Assembly: GCA_945878065.1 (NCBI GenBank) | Contig: CAMDXA010000002.1 | Coordinates: forward strand, 1 to 64,000 | Source: Bordetella parapertussis | GTDB lineage: Bacteria; Pseudomonadota; Gammaproteobacteria; Burkholderiales; Burkholderiaceae_C | Direction: 5' to 3' | DNA length: 64,000 nucleotides | Part shown: in pieces, positions 27,995 through 35,836 of the stretch | Layout of the letters: the number at the start of each line of letters is the position of its first letter | How positions within the stretch are numbered: the stretch's first letter is position 1 | The notes under the pieces: generated by a model | Told to the model about the DNA's origin: nothing | The model's input: only the letters and a program-made list of their open reading frames with translations | The model's database searches: none | Position numbers and translations under genes: made by a program

Positions 27995-28732
27995 TTACTT
28001 GGTGGCAGTGCGCATCTGGCTTTGCAGAAAATTAGGCAACCAAGTGCGTGCAGCCAAGCACAGTGAAACCTGAATTTTTTCGTCAACCGGCAACGCTGCT
28101 TCTTGCAACATGGCCAATTGATATTCTTTAGTGATTTTCATCAATTGCGACTTGAGTTTGTCATGTGATGCCGGTGTTAAATACACACTGAAAGAATTTA
28201 TCAAGTCGATGGGCTCTTCAAAGCTGTAGGCAAAATAATCTGCCGATTCTCTGCGGGTCATGCGCATGATGGGGCCATCGGGAATCCAACTGAACTTTTT
28301 TGAGATAGTCAGTTTGAATTGGTTGCCGGGACTGACTTGCACCACCCCCATTTCTTCTAATCTTTGAAGCAAAGTAACCAACTCGGTTTTATTGACCTTG
28401 ACCCTATTCAAAATATCTTTGAAGGTCCAAAAATACATAGCACTGACGGCCACGGCAAATAATTTTTTGTTAGAAAGTAATTCAATTTCATGTTGCTGGG
28501 TCAAATGTTCCAGCAATTGAACCGGCTTGGGCTGGAGGTTGATCAAATCTTCCAGCTTCAAACCCACCAAGCCACAGATCTTTTCGATACAACTGAGTGT
28601 GCAGTCTTGGGTCTCAAAAATGAGTTTGGTGGCCGTGACAGTCAACTGTAAGTGCTCCGCCACCTTTGTGTGGCTGATGTCTTGCGCCTGCAACTGCTTG
28701 CTCAATGTGTCAAATATGAATTGTCTGGACAT
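27995..28732 (-). CDS. HTH-containing protein of unknown function (Cro/C1-like N-terminus)
   Basis: The 245-residue protein begins with what looks like a Cro/C1-type helix-turn-helix (about residues 8-62, FDTLSKQLQAQDISHTKVAE through GLVGLKLEDL). A middle part (about 85-130) resembles a winged helix (FKDILNRVKVNKTELVTLLQRLEEMGVVQV). The C-terminal half, from about 150 (RRESADYFAYSFEEPIDLIN), is a helical domain I do not recognise. It is single-standing and rather AT-rich at its upstream end. The overall plan resembles small two-domain HTH regulators of unknown ligand, but I cannot assign a target. The upstream gap to grpE is 207 bases and AT-rich. Confidence 0.7.
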   Translation of the reverse strand: MSRQFIFDTLSKQLQAQDISHTKVAEHLQLTVTATKLIFETQDCTLSCIEKICGLVGLKLEDLINLQPKPVQLLEHLTQQHEIELLSNKKLFAVAVSAMYFWTFKDILNRVKVNKTELVTLLQRLEEMGVVQVSPGNQFKLTISKKFSWIPDGPIMRMTRRESADYFAYSFEEPIDLINSFSVYLTPASHDKLKSQLMKITKEYQLAMLQEAALPVDEKIQVSLCLAARTWLPNFLQSQMRTATK

Positions 28733-28877
28733 GGTGAGAACCTGTGTTGTGAACCCCAGATATTAATTTTTTTTAGTTATAAATAGTCAACAAATAAACT
28801 AAATGCCGCTATTTTATTGATTGAATCTAATCCAATTTCTAGTTTCACTGAAATTTCAAGCCATTCAAACATGGCCT

Positions 28878-28906
28878 CTTGAATTCAGACAAACCCCTCC
28901 CAACTA
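28878..28906 (+). promoter_or_regulatory. Candidate sigma-32 promoter of grpE
   Basis: CTTGAA (28878-28883) and CCCAACTA (28899-28906) stand 15 bases apart and about 33 bases before the grpE ATG. This fits the heat-shock pattern CTTGAAA with CCCATNTA at 13 to 15 bases. The -10 half matches only in part. Confidence 0.5.
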
Positions 28907-28939
28907 AAAGCCTGTATCAAAAGTTCATCTTTCAACCGT

Positions 28940-29512
28940 ATGTCTGACCCCCAAACCCCTCACCCGTCTGAAAACACGGGCAACACAGAACCTGTCATGG
29001 ACGCAACCTCAACTCCCGCGCCTGACCCTCAGGCGTATTCCTTGGACCCGTTGGCTGATGCACAGGCCGAACTGGCCAACCTCAAAGTCGCCAATTCAGA
29101 TTTGGCCGACCAGTTTTTGCGCGCCAAGGCCGAAGTTGAAAACGCCCGCCGCCGCGCCGATGAAGAAGTGTCAAAAGCACGCAAATTCGCTGTCGAGGCT
29201 TTCGCTGAAAGCTTGTTGCCGGTTGCGGACAGCCTGGCCGCCGGTTTGGCTATTGCAGACGCCACTGCCAAGCAATTGCGCGAAGGTTCAGAGGCCACCT
29301 TAAGGCAACTGAAATCTGCGCTCGAACGCCAAAAAGTGATTGAAATCAATCCCGAAGCAGGCATCAAATTTGATCCGCACCATCACCAAGCCATTTCCGT
29401 GGTTGCTGCCGAGCAAGAACCTAACACTGTCGTCACGGTGCTGCAAAAGGGCTACTTGATCGCCGATCGGGTGTTGCGCCCGGCATTGGTGACGGTTACT
29501 GCCCCTAAGTAA
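28940..29512 (+). CDS. grpE: Nucleotide exchange factor GrpE
   Basis: The 190-residue cytoplasmic cochaperone releases ADP from DnaK. The N-terminal part (about 1-45) is polar and disordered. A long coiled coil follows (about 45-110, [19 protein letters not shown] with [15 protein letters not shown]). The C-terminal beta domain includes [20 protein letters not shown] and [20 protein letters not shown], the strongest GrpE signature. It begins the grpE-dnaK-dnaJ block in the usual order, downstream of a candidate sigma-32 promoter. A gap of 116 bases separates it from dnaK. Confidence 0.96.
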   Translation: MSDPQTPHPSENTGNTEPVMDATSTPAPDPQAYSLDPLADAQAELANLKVANSDLADQFLRAKAEVENARRRADEEVSKARKFAVEAFAESLLPVADSLAAGLAIADATAKQLREGSEATLRQLKSALERQKVIEINPEAGIKFDPHHHQAISVVAAEQEPNTVVTVLQKGYLIADRVLRPALVTVTAPK

Positions 29513-29536
29513 ACAGCTTAGGCAGGTACTTACACA

Positions 29537-29564
29537 CTTGAAATCCACCGACTTATCCACAACT
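29537..29564 (+). promoter_or_regulatory. Candidate sigma-32 promoter of dnaK, overlapping a DnaA box
   Basis: A perfect -35 heat-shock element CTTGAAA (29537-29543) is followed after 13 bases by CCACAACT (29557-29564), a partial match to the sigma-32 -10. The same stretch holds a perfect DnaA-box sequence TTATCCACA at 29553-29561. The dnaK ATG lies 64 bases downstream with an AGGAG ribosome site. The DnaA box may be coincidence, since a single 9-base match is expected about once in a window this size. Confidence 0.5.
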
Positions 29565-29628
29565 GTTCAACATCACTTTAGGAAATGAATCAGCTGCCTT
29601 AGGGAGCTGATTCGCACAGGAGAAAAAA

Positions 29629-31557
29629 ATGGGAAGAATCATTGGCATTGACCTCGGCACCACCAATTCATGCGTGGCCATCATGGAAGGCAACACCACC
29701 AAGGTGATTGAAAACGCCGAAGGCGCACGCACCACGCCGTCCATCATTGCTTACCAAGAAGACGGCGAAATTCTGGTTGGCGCGTCCGCCAAACGCCAAG
29801 CAGTGACCAACCCACGCAACACGCTGTATGCCGTCAAACGTTTGATCGGCCGCAAGTTCGACGAAAAAGAAGTACAAAAAGACATCGACCTGATGCCCTA
29901 CACGATTGCCAAGGCCGACAACGGTGACGCTTGGGTGGAAGTGCGCGGCCAGAAAATGGCGCCGCCGCAAATCAGCGCGGAAGTGCTGCGCAAGATGAAG
30001 AAAACCGCCGAGGATTACCTGGGCGAAGAAGTGACAGAAGCCGTCATCACGGTACCTGCTTATTTCAATGACAGCCAGCGCCAAGCCACCAAAGATGCCG
30101 GACGCATTGCCGGCTTGGATGTCAAACGCATCATCAACGAACCTACTGCTGCTGCTTTGGCTTTTGGCTTGGACAAAACCGAAAAAGGCGACCGAAAAAT
30201 CGCGGTGTATGACTTGGGTGGCGGCACGTTTGACGTGTCCATCATCGAAATTGCCGATGTCGATGGCGAAAAACAATTTGAAGTGTTGTCCACCAATGGC
30301 GACACCTTCTTGGGCGGTGAAGACTTCGACCAACGCATCATTGACTTCATCATTGCCGAGTTCAAAAAGGACTCGGGCGTTGATTTGTCCAAAGATGTGT
30401 TGGCCTTGCAACGCCTGAAAGAAGCCGCTGAAAAAGCCAAGATCGAATTGTCATCAACCACCGGCACGGACATCAACCTGCCTTATGTCACGGCTGACGC
30501 CTCCGGCCCGAAACACCTGAACATCAAGCTCAATCGCGCCAAGTTGGAAAGCCTGGTGGACGATTTGATTGAGCGCACCATCGCCCCTTGCCGCACCGCC
30601 ATCAAAGACGCCGGTGTGTCGGTCAGCGACATTGACGACGTGATCATGGTCGGCGGCATGACCCGCATGCCTAAAGTGCAGGACAAGGTCAAAGAATTCT
30701 TCGGCAAAGAACCGCGCCGCGATGTCAACCCTGACGAAGCCGTGGCGGTTGGCGCTGCGATTCAAGGCCAGGTGTTGTCAGGCGACCGCAAAGATGTGTT
30801 GTTGCTTGACGTGACACCGTTGTCCTTGGGCATCGAGACATTGGGCGGCGTCATGACCAAAATGATCACCAAAAACACCACCATTCCCACCAAGTTTGCG
30901 CAAACCTTTTCCACCGCAGACGACAACCAACCTGCGGTGACCATCAAGGTGTTCCAAGGTGAACGCGAAATGGCCAGTGGCAACAAATCCTTGGGTGAAT
31001 TCAACCTTGAAGGCATTCCGCCTGCTGCGCGCGGTACACCGCAAATTGAAGTGACGTTTGACATTGACGCCAACGGTATTTTGCATGTCGGCGCGAAAGA
31101 CAAAGCCACCGGCAAGGAAAACAAAATCACCATCAAAGCCAACTCTGGATTGAACGAAGCTGAGATTCAACAAATGGTGAAGGACGCAGAACTCAATGCT
31201 GCCGAGGACAAGAAAAAACTGGAAATTGTGCAGTCGCGCAACCAGGCGGAAGCCTCTGTTCACAGCGTGAAAAAATCGCTGACCGAACACGGCGACAAGC
31301 TTGACGCGGGTGAGAAAGAAAAAATTGAAGCCGCTGTCAAAGAAGTCGAAGAAGCCCTGACTGGCGAAGACAAAGCGCTGATCGATGCCAAAACAGAAAG
31401 CCTGATGACGGCTGCGCAAAAACTCGGCGAGATGGTGTATGCCAACATGCAAGCCCAGCAAGCTGCTGGCGCCGCCCCTTCTGCTGAAGCAGGGGCAGAC
31501 AAACCGCACGACGACAATGTGGTCGATGCCGAGGTCAAGGAAGTCAAAAAGCCCTGA
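29629..31557 (+). CDS. dnaK: Chaperone protein DnaK (Hsp70)
   Basis: The 642-residue Hsp70 binds and releases unfolded segments in an ATP-dependent cycle with DnaJ and GrpE. The nucleotide-binding domain opens with [18 protein letters not shown] and contains [15 protein letters not shown] and [15 protein letters not shown]. The substrate domain holds [20 protein letters not shown] and [19 protein letters not shown]. The lid ends with the typical acidic tail finishing EVKEVKKP. Length is normal and no key residue is missing. A hairpin lies in the 77-base gap to dnaJ. Confidence 0.98.
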   Translation: MGRIIGIDLGTTNSCVAIMEGNTTKVIENAEGARTTPSIIAYQEDGEILVGASAKRQAVTNPRNTLYAVKRLIGRKFDEKEVQKDIDLMPYTIAKADNGDAWVEVRGQKMAPPQISAEVLRKMKKTAEDYLGEEVTEAVITVPAYFNDSQRQATKDAGRIAGLDVKRIINEPTAAALAFGLDKTEKGDRKIAVYDLGGGTFDVSIIEIADVDGEKQFEVLSTNGDTFLGGEDFDQRIIDFIIAEFKKDSGVDLSKDVLALQRLKEAAEKAKIELSSTTGTDINLPYVTADASGPKHLNIKLNRAKLESLVDDLIERTIAPCRTAIKDAGVSVSDIDDVIMVGGMTRMPKVQDKVKEFFGKEPRRDVNPDEAVAVGAAIQGQVLSGDRKDVLLLDVTPLSLGIETLGGVMTKMITKNTTIPTKFAQTFSTADDNQPAVTIKVFQGEREMASGNKSLGEFNLEGIPPAARGTPQIEVTFDIDANGILHVGAKDKATGKENKITIKANSGLNEAEIQQMVKDAELNAAEDKKKLEIVQSRNQAEASVHSVKKSLTEHGDKLDAGEKEKIEAAVKEVEEALTGEDKALIDAKTESLMTAAQKLGEMVYANMQAQQAAGAAPSAEAGADKPHDDNVVDAEVKEVKKP

Positions 31558-31574
31558 CCTTTTAACCCCCGCCT

Positions 31575-31608
31575 CGCCGCGTCATGGTCTGAGAAGATCG
31601 ACGCGGCG
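31575..31608 (+). terminator. Hairpin between dnaK and dnaJ
   Basis: CGCCGCGTC (31575-31583) and GACGCGGCG (31600-31608) form a perfect 9-base GC-rich stem with a 16-base loop, followed eight bases later by a six-T run (31615-31621 region). It may act as a partial terminator or RNA-processing site that lowers dnaJ relative to dnaK. Confidence 0.5.
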
Positions 31609-31634
31609 TTGGCACTTTTTTATGCAGCACAGAC

Positions 31635-32771
31635 ATGGCCACTAAACGCGACTTTTACGAAGTTTTGGGAGTTCCCAAAAACGCCAGCGATGACGAAATC
31701 AAAAAGTCGTACCGCAAACTGGCAATGAAATTCCACCCGGACCGAAACCAGGGTGACGCCTCCGCTGAGGTCAAATTCAAAGAAGCCAAAGAAGCCTATG
31801 AAATGCTGTCTGACGCTGAAAAGCGTGCAGCCTATGACCAGTTTGGCCATGCCGGTGTAGATCCGAACATGCGCGGCCCCGGCGCTGGTGCCGGCGGGTT
31901 TGGCGGATTCGGTGAAAGCTTTGGCGATATTTTTGGCGACATATTTGGCCAAACACGCCGACAGCAAACTGCTGGTGGCCGACAAGTGTTTCGCGGTAAC
32001 GACCTCAGCTACGCCATGGAAGTCACGCTTGAAGAAGCGGCGGCGGGCAAAGAAAGCGAAATTCGCATTCCGTCTTTTGACGAATGCGACACCTGCCACG
32101 GCACCGGCGCAAAAGCGGGCACTTCCCCCAAAACCTGCGGCACCTGCCAAGGTCAAGGCGTGGTGCAAATGCGCCAAGGTTTTTTCAGTGTGCAACAAAA
32201 TTGTCCCCACTGTCGCGGTACTGGCAAGATCATCACGGATCCATGCACACCATGCCATGGCCAAGGAAAGATCAAGCGCCAAAAAACACTGGAGATCAAA
32301 ATTCCTGCGGGCATTGACGACGGCATGCGCATACGCAGCACCGGCAACGGTGAACCCGGCACCAATGGTGGCCCCCCAGGCGATTTGTACATCGAAATTC
32401 GCATCAAGAAACACGATGTGTTTCAGCGCGACGGCGACGATTTGCATTGCGCAGTCCCGATCAGTTTCACCACTGCTGCTTTGGGTGGAGAAATCTCAGT
32501 GCCCACACTCAGCGGTGAAGCTGCTATCGACTTGCCTGAAGGCACGCAAACGGGCAAGCAATTCAGACTGCGTGGCAAAGGTATCAAAGGAGTTCGCGCC
32601 AGCTTTCCTGGCGACTTGTATTGCCACATCACTGTGGAAACACCGGTCAAGTTAACTGAACACCAACGCAAATTGCTCAAAGAGTTGGACGAGTCGCTGA
32701 AAAAAGGTGGCGACAAACACTCACCCTCAGAAGCAGGATGGGCCGACAAGCTGAAAAACCTGTTCAGCTAA
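31635..32771 (+). CDS. dnaJ: Chaperone protein DnaJ (Hsp40)
   Basis: The 378-residue cochaperone stimulates DnaK ATPase and delivers substrates. It has the J domain with the HPD motif ([10 protein letters not shown], about residues 33-42) and a glycine/phenylalanine-rich linker ([19 protein letters not shown]). The four CxxCxGxG zinc repeats are [24 protein letters not shown] and CTPCHGQG, at about residues 150-220. The C-terminal substrate-binding domains include [20 protein letters not shown]. Normal length. It ends the heat-shock block; the 233 bases after it to 33004 contain no gene that I can support. Confidence 0.98.
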   Translation: MATKRDFYEVLGVPKNASDDEIKKSYRKLAMKFHPDRNQGDASAEVKFKEAKEAYEMLSDAEKRAAYDQFGHAGVDPNMRGPGAGAGGFGGFGESFGDIFGDIFGQTRRQQTAGGRQVFRGNDLSYAMEVTLEEAAAGKESEIRIPSFDECDTCHGTGAKAGTSPKTCGTCQGQGVVQMRQGFFSVQQNCPHCRGTGKIITDPCTPCHGQGKIKRQKTLEIKIPAGIDDGMRIRSTGNGEPGTNGGPPGDLYIEIRIKKHDVFQRDGDDLHCAVPISFTTAALGGEISVPTLSGEAAIDLPEGTQTGKQFRLRGKGIKGVRASFPGDLYCHITVETPVKLTEHQRKLLKELDESLKKGGDKHSPSEAGWADKLKNLFS

Positions 32772-33004
32772 ACACCTGCGCAAACCACGACTGCCATGCA
32801 ACCTCACACGCCGCGGCATTTGCAGACATGCTGCAACTGATAAAGCGCTCCGGTCTTGGATACGTTGCCAGTTCGTATCGATTTGGAGGGTTTACCTTCT
32901 GTGGACAACGATACAAAAAATCCTTGCTGGAGACGCGGCGAAAAAATTGCCTATGAGTGTGCGTCACATAAATGATGACAACTGCTGGGCTTCAATAACG
33001 CAGG

Positions 33005-33472
33005 TTATAAAAACCGGTCCAGCAATTTGCGGCTGTGCCTATCGAGCCTGGGCAAATCGCGGATCAAAAATTGCACGCCGTGCTCGTCGGCGACGATCAA
33101 AGTTTTACCGCTGATACGGCGTATGTCTTCTTCGCCGCGCAACACAAACTGTGTCGAGCCTCTGTTGGTTTGCACCGACCAAGTTGAAGGTGTGATGAAG
33201 CTGCTGACCGCGTCCACTCGTTCAATTTCAGGCATGAATTCGCGCGCTTGCAAGGCCTTGAGCACGGATTGCTGTTTTGCTTGCGGTAATTGCAATGGAT
33301 GAGGCAACCACAAAAGTTCATGACCTTCGGCGCTCAATATAGACACGGCTTCATCAGGTGCGCCGATGGGAAACGCACGCACCACCACGACACCGTGGTG
33401 CAAGCCGCTGTCAATTTGCAGTTGCCAGTGGCCAGCTTCGTTTTGGGTGAGTTCAAAGTCAGCGTCACTCAT
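33005..33472 (-). CDS. DUF1854 protein associated with cyanophycin metabolism
   Basis: The 155-residue protein contains the DUF1854 fold, seen in WLPHPLQLPQAKQQSVLKAL, RVDAVSSFITPSTWSVQTNRG and IVADEHGVQFLIRDLPRLD. It has no signal peptide or membrane segment. Homologues are found next to cyanophycin synthetase genes in Burkholderiales, and their function is unknown. It overlaps the ABC transporter gene by ATGA and is therefore translated with it. A role as regulator or partner of the transporter is suggested only by this coupling. Confidence 0.82.
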   Translation of the reverse strand: MSDADFELTQNEAGHWQLQIDSGLHHGVVVVRAFPIGAPDEAVSILSAEGHELLWLPHPLQLPQAKQQSVLKALQAREFMPEIERVDAVSSFITPSTWSVQTNRGSTQFVLRGEEDIRRISGKTLIVADEHGVQFLIRDLPRLDRHSRKLLDRFL

Positions 33473-35748
33473 ACCCGTTCCTCTCTGGTAACACCCAAAG
33501 TCAAGCCGTTTTCTTCGGCTTCTTTTTGTCTGGCTTGCGCTTCGTACAAACGCCAGTAAGCGCCTTGTCGCATCAGCAATTCGTCATGCTGGCCTTGCTC
33601 GACGAGTTGCCCATGTTCCATCACCACCAGGCGGTCGGCACGGCGCAAGGTTGACAAGCGGTGGGCAATCGCGATGGTGGTACGCCCACGTACCAAGTTG
33701 TCTAGCGCTTTTTGAATTTCTTGCTCGGTCTCAGTGTCAACCGACGACGTCGCTTCATCCATGATCAATATACGCGGGTCAATCAGCAAAGCGCGTGCAA
33801 TGGAAATACGCTGACGCTCACCTCCAGACAGACTTTGTCCGCGTTCGCCGACCAATGAATCGTAGCCTTGCGGCAGGCGCAAAATAAATTCATGGGCATG
33901 TGCGGCTCTGGCTGCGGCCACAATCTCTTCGCGCGAAGCCCCTGGTTTTCCATAGGCGATGTTGTCAGCGATGGTGCCGAAAAATAAAAAAGGTTCCTGC
34001 AATACCAATCCGATATGGCGACGGTAATCTGCAATGCGAATGTCTCTGATATCGGTGCCGTCTATGCGAATCGCTCCTTCGCTTACATCATAAAAGCGGC
34101 ATAACAAATTCACCAAAGTGCTTTTGCCTGAACCGCTTTGTCCCACTAAGCCAATCATCTCGCCGGGGGCAATGTCCAGCGTCAAGTCTTTGATCACCGC
34201 GCGGTTGCCATAGCGAAAACCGGCATTACTGATTTGAATGCGACCCACCACTTCAGGCAAAGCCACGGGGTTCACAGGTTCAGGCACGCTGGAGACATGG
34301 TCCAAAATTTCAAAGATACGCTTGGTTCCTGCGACGGCTTTTTGTGTGTGTGACACGATGCGACTCATGGCGTCTAGCCGCGCATAAAAACGTGTGCTGT
34401 AGGCGAGAAATGCGGTCAATACACCTACCGTGACCTGATGGTGCGCAACTTGCCAAATACCAAACGCCCACACCACCAGCAAACCGATTTCAGTGACCAA
34501 GGTTACTGTTGGAGAAAACAATGACCATAAAAAATTGATTCGGTCATTGACCGCCAGATTGTGTTTGTTGGCTTCTTGAAATCGTTGTGCTTCGCGTTGC
34601 TCTTGGGCAAAGGCTTTGACCACACGAATACCCGGGATGGTGTCGGCCAATACATTGGTTAATTCAGACCAGACCCGATCAATTTTTTCAAAACCCGTGC
34701 GCAAGCGGTCACGCACCATATGTATCAACCACGCAATGAACGGCAACGGCAGCAAGGTGGCGCAGGCCAACCACGGGTCGATGCTGAACAAGATAATGGC
34801 CGTCATCAAAATCATCAACACGTCGGTGGCGAAGTCCAGTAAATGCAAAGACAAGAACACACATAAACGGTCGGTTTCACTGCCAATACGTGTCATCAAG
34901 TCGCCCGTGCGGCGACCGCCAAAATATTCCAAAGAAAGCTTCAATAAATGCTCATAGGCGGTGGACCGCAGGTCGGCACCGATACGCTCTGACGCCAAAG
35001 CCAGCACGTAGGTTTTGAACCAGCCCAATCCCCATGCAAACAATGCCGCACCCAACAAGCCCCCCAAATACATGGTGACCAAAGAGGTATCGATTTGCTG
35101 TCCATTTTGAAATGGAATTAACACATCGTCCATGAGAGGCATGGTCAGATAAGGCGGGACCAACGTGGCAGCGGTGGAGGCCAATGTCAAACAAAAGCCC
35201 AAGAACAACTGGCCTTGGTAAGGCTTGGCAAAGCGCCACAAGCGAAACAAACTCCACGAGGATGCCGGGGTCTCTTCTTGCGCCAACTCGCAACTGCGAC
35301 AGTGGGCATCTGCACTGCCCAATGGGGCATGGCACACCTCACACCAAGCCTGCGCGACACCTTCGGAGTGCCCTGCCATGCGTTGGTTAAAGCGAGTCTG
35401 CAACGCACTGGCTTGAAGTTGACGACCCAATGTAAAGCGCCAATCGGCCAGTTGCTGCTGCGAATCGAGCAACCGCAAATGACCGACGCCGGCATGGTCA
35501 GACAATTCCATGCGATGTGTGTCATGCAATGACAAGCTGTGCCACGCATTTTGCGTATCGGGCTCACACCAAAGCAGCCGTTCACCCGTAAGAACCAGCA
35601 AGCTGTTGGCGAAATACAATCGTGCATCGAGGTCAACCTCCAGCCAAGCTAGAACGTTTTCTTCTGATGCCAATTGAAGCTGCAGTTCCCGACGCCACGA
35701 GGCTGGCACATCCAGCAGCACTGGCGCAACTTGAGAGGGAATATTCAT
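33469..35748 (-). CDS. Cyanophycin-associated ABC transporter with N-terminal zinc ribbon
   Basis: The roughly 759-residue protein is an exporter-type ABC half transporter preceded by an unusual N-terminal region. Residues about 15-125 look like a small beta-rich domain (LAWLEVDLDARLYFANSLL, WRFTLGRQLQAS). A zinc-ribbon pattern follows at C136-x2-C139 and C150-x2-C153. Six membrane segments span about 183-460. The ATPase shows Walker A GQSGSGKST (536-544), LSGGERQ (640-646), ILIMDEATSS (660-669) and AHRLS. The start at 35748 is a choice between two; an ATG at 35778 adds 10 residues. It is divergent from the cphA pair with under 100 bases between. The transported molecule is unknown; location suggests cyanophycin or beta-Asp-Arg. 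Confidence 0.82.
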   Translation of the reverse strand: MNIPSQVAPVLLDVPASWRRELQLQLASEENVLAWLEVDLDARLYFANSLLVLTGERLLWCEPDTQNAWHSLSLHDTHRMELSDHAGVGHLRLLDSQQQLADWRFTLGRQLQASALQTRFNQRMAGHSEGVAQAWCEVCHAPLGSADAHCRSCELAQEETPASSWSLFRLWRFAKPYQGQLFLGFCLTLASTAATLVPPYLTMPLMDDVLIPFQNGQQIDTSLVTMYLGGLLGAALFAWGLGWFKTYVLALASERIGADLRSTAYEHLLKLSLEYFGGRRTGDLMTRIGSETDRLCVFLSLHLLDFATDVLMILMTAIILFSIDPWLACATLLPLPFIAWLIHMVRDRLRTGFEKIDRVWSELTNVLADTIPGIRVVKAFAQEQREAQRFQEANKHNLAVNDRINFLWSLFSPTVTLVTEIGLLVVWAFGIWQVAHHQVTVGVLTAFLAYSTRFYARLDAMSRIVSHTQKAVAGTKRIFEILDHVSSVPEPVNPVALPEVVGRIQISNAGFRYGNRAVIKDLTLDIAPGEMIGLVGQSGSGKSTLVNLLCRFYDVSEGAIRIDGTDIRDIRIADYRRHIGLVLQEPFLFFGTIADNIAYGKPGASREEIVAAARAAHAHEFILRLPQGYDSLVGERGQSLSGGERQRISIARALLIDPRILIMDEATSSVDTETEQEIQKALDNLVRGRTTIAIAHRLSTLRRADRLVVMEHGQLVEQGQHDELLMRQGAYWRLYEAQARQKEAEENGLTLGVTREERV

Positions 35749-35836
35749 TCTTTTTATGATGACCTGCAGTGAAACCATTCTAACCCCGCGTCACTCTTGG
35801 TCTTTTACTCCGCATGCATAAGTCTTACCCCTACCC

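Noticed and set aside
29668..30411. 247-residue antisense frame inside dnaK
   Set aside because: Long antisense frames are a by-product of the codon bias in dnaK; no start signal or family features.
32738..32956. 72-residue plus-strand frame after dnaJ
   Set aside because: It starts inside dnaJ, has no ribosome site and no recognisable motif.
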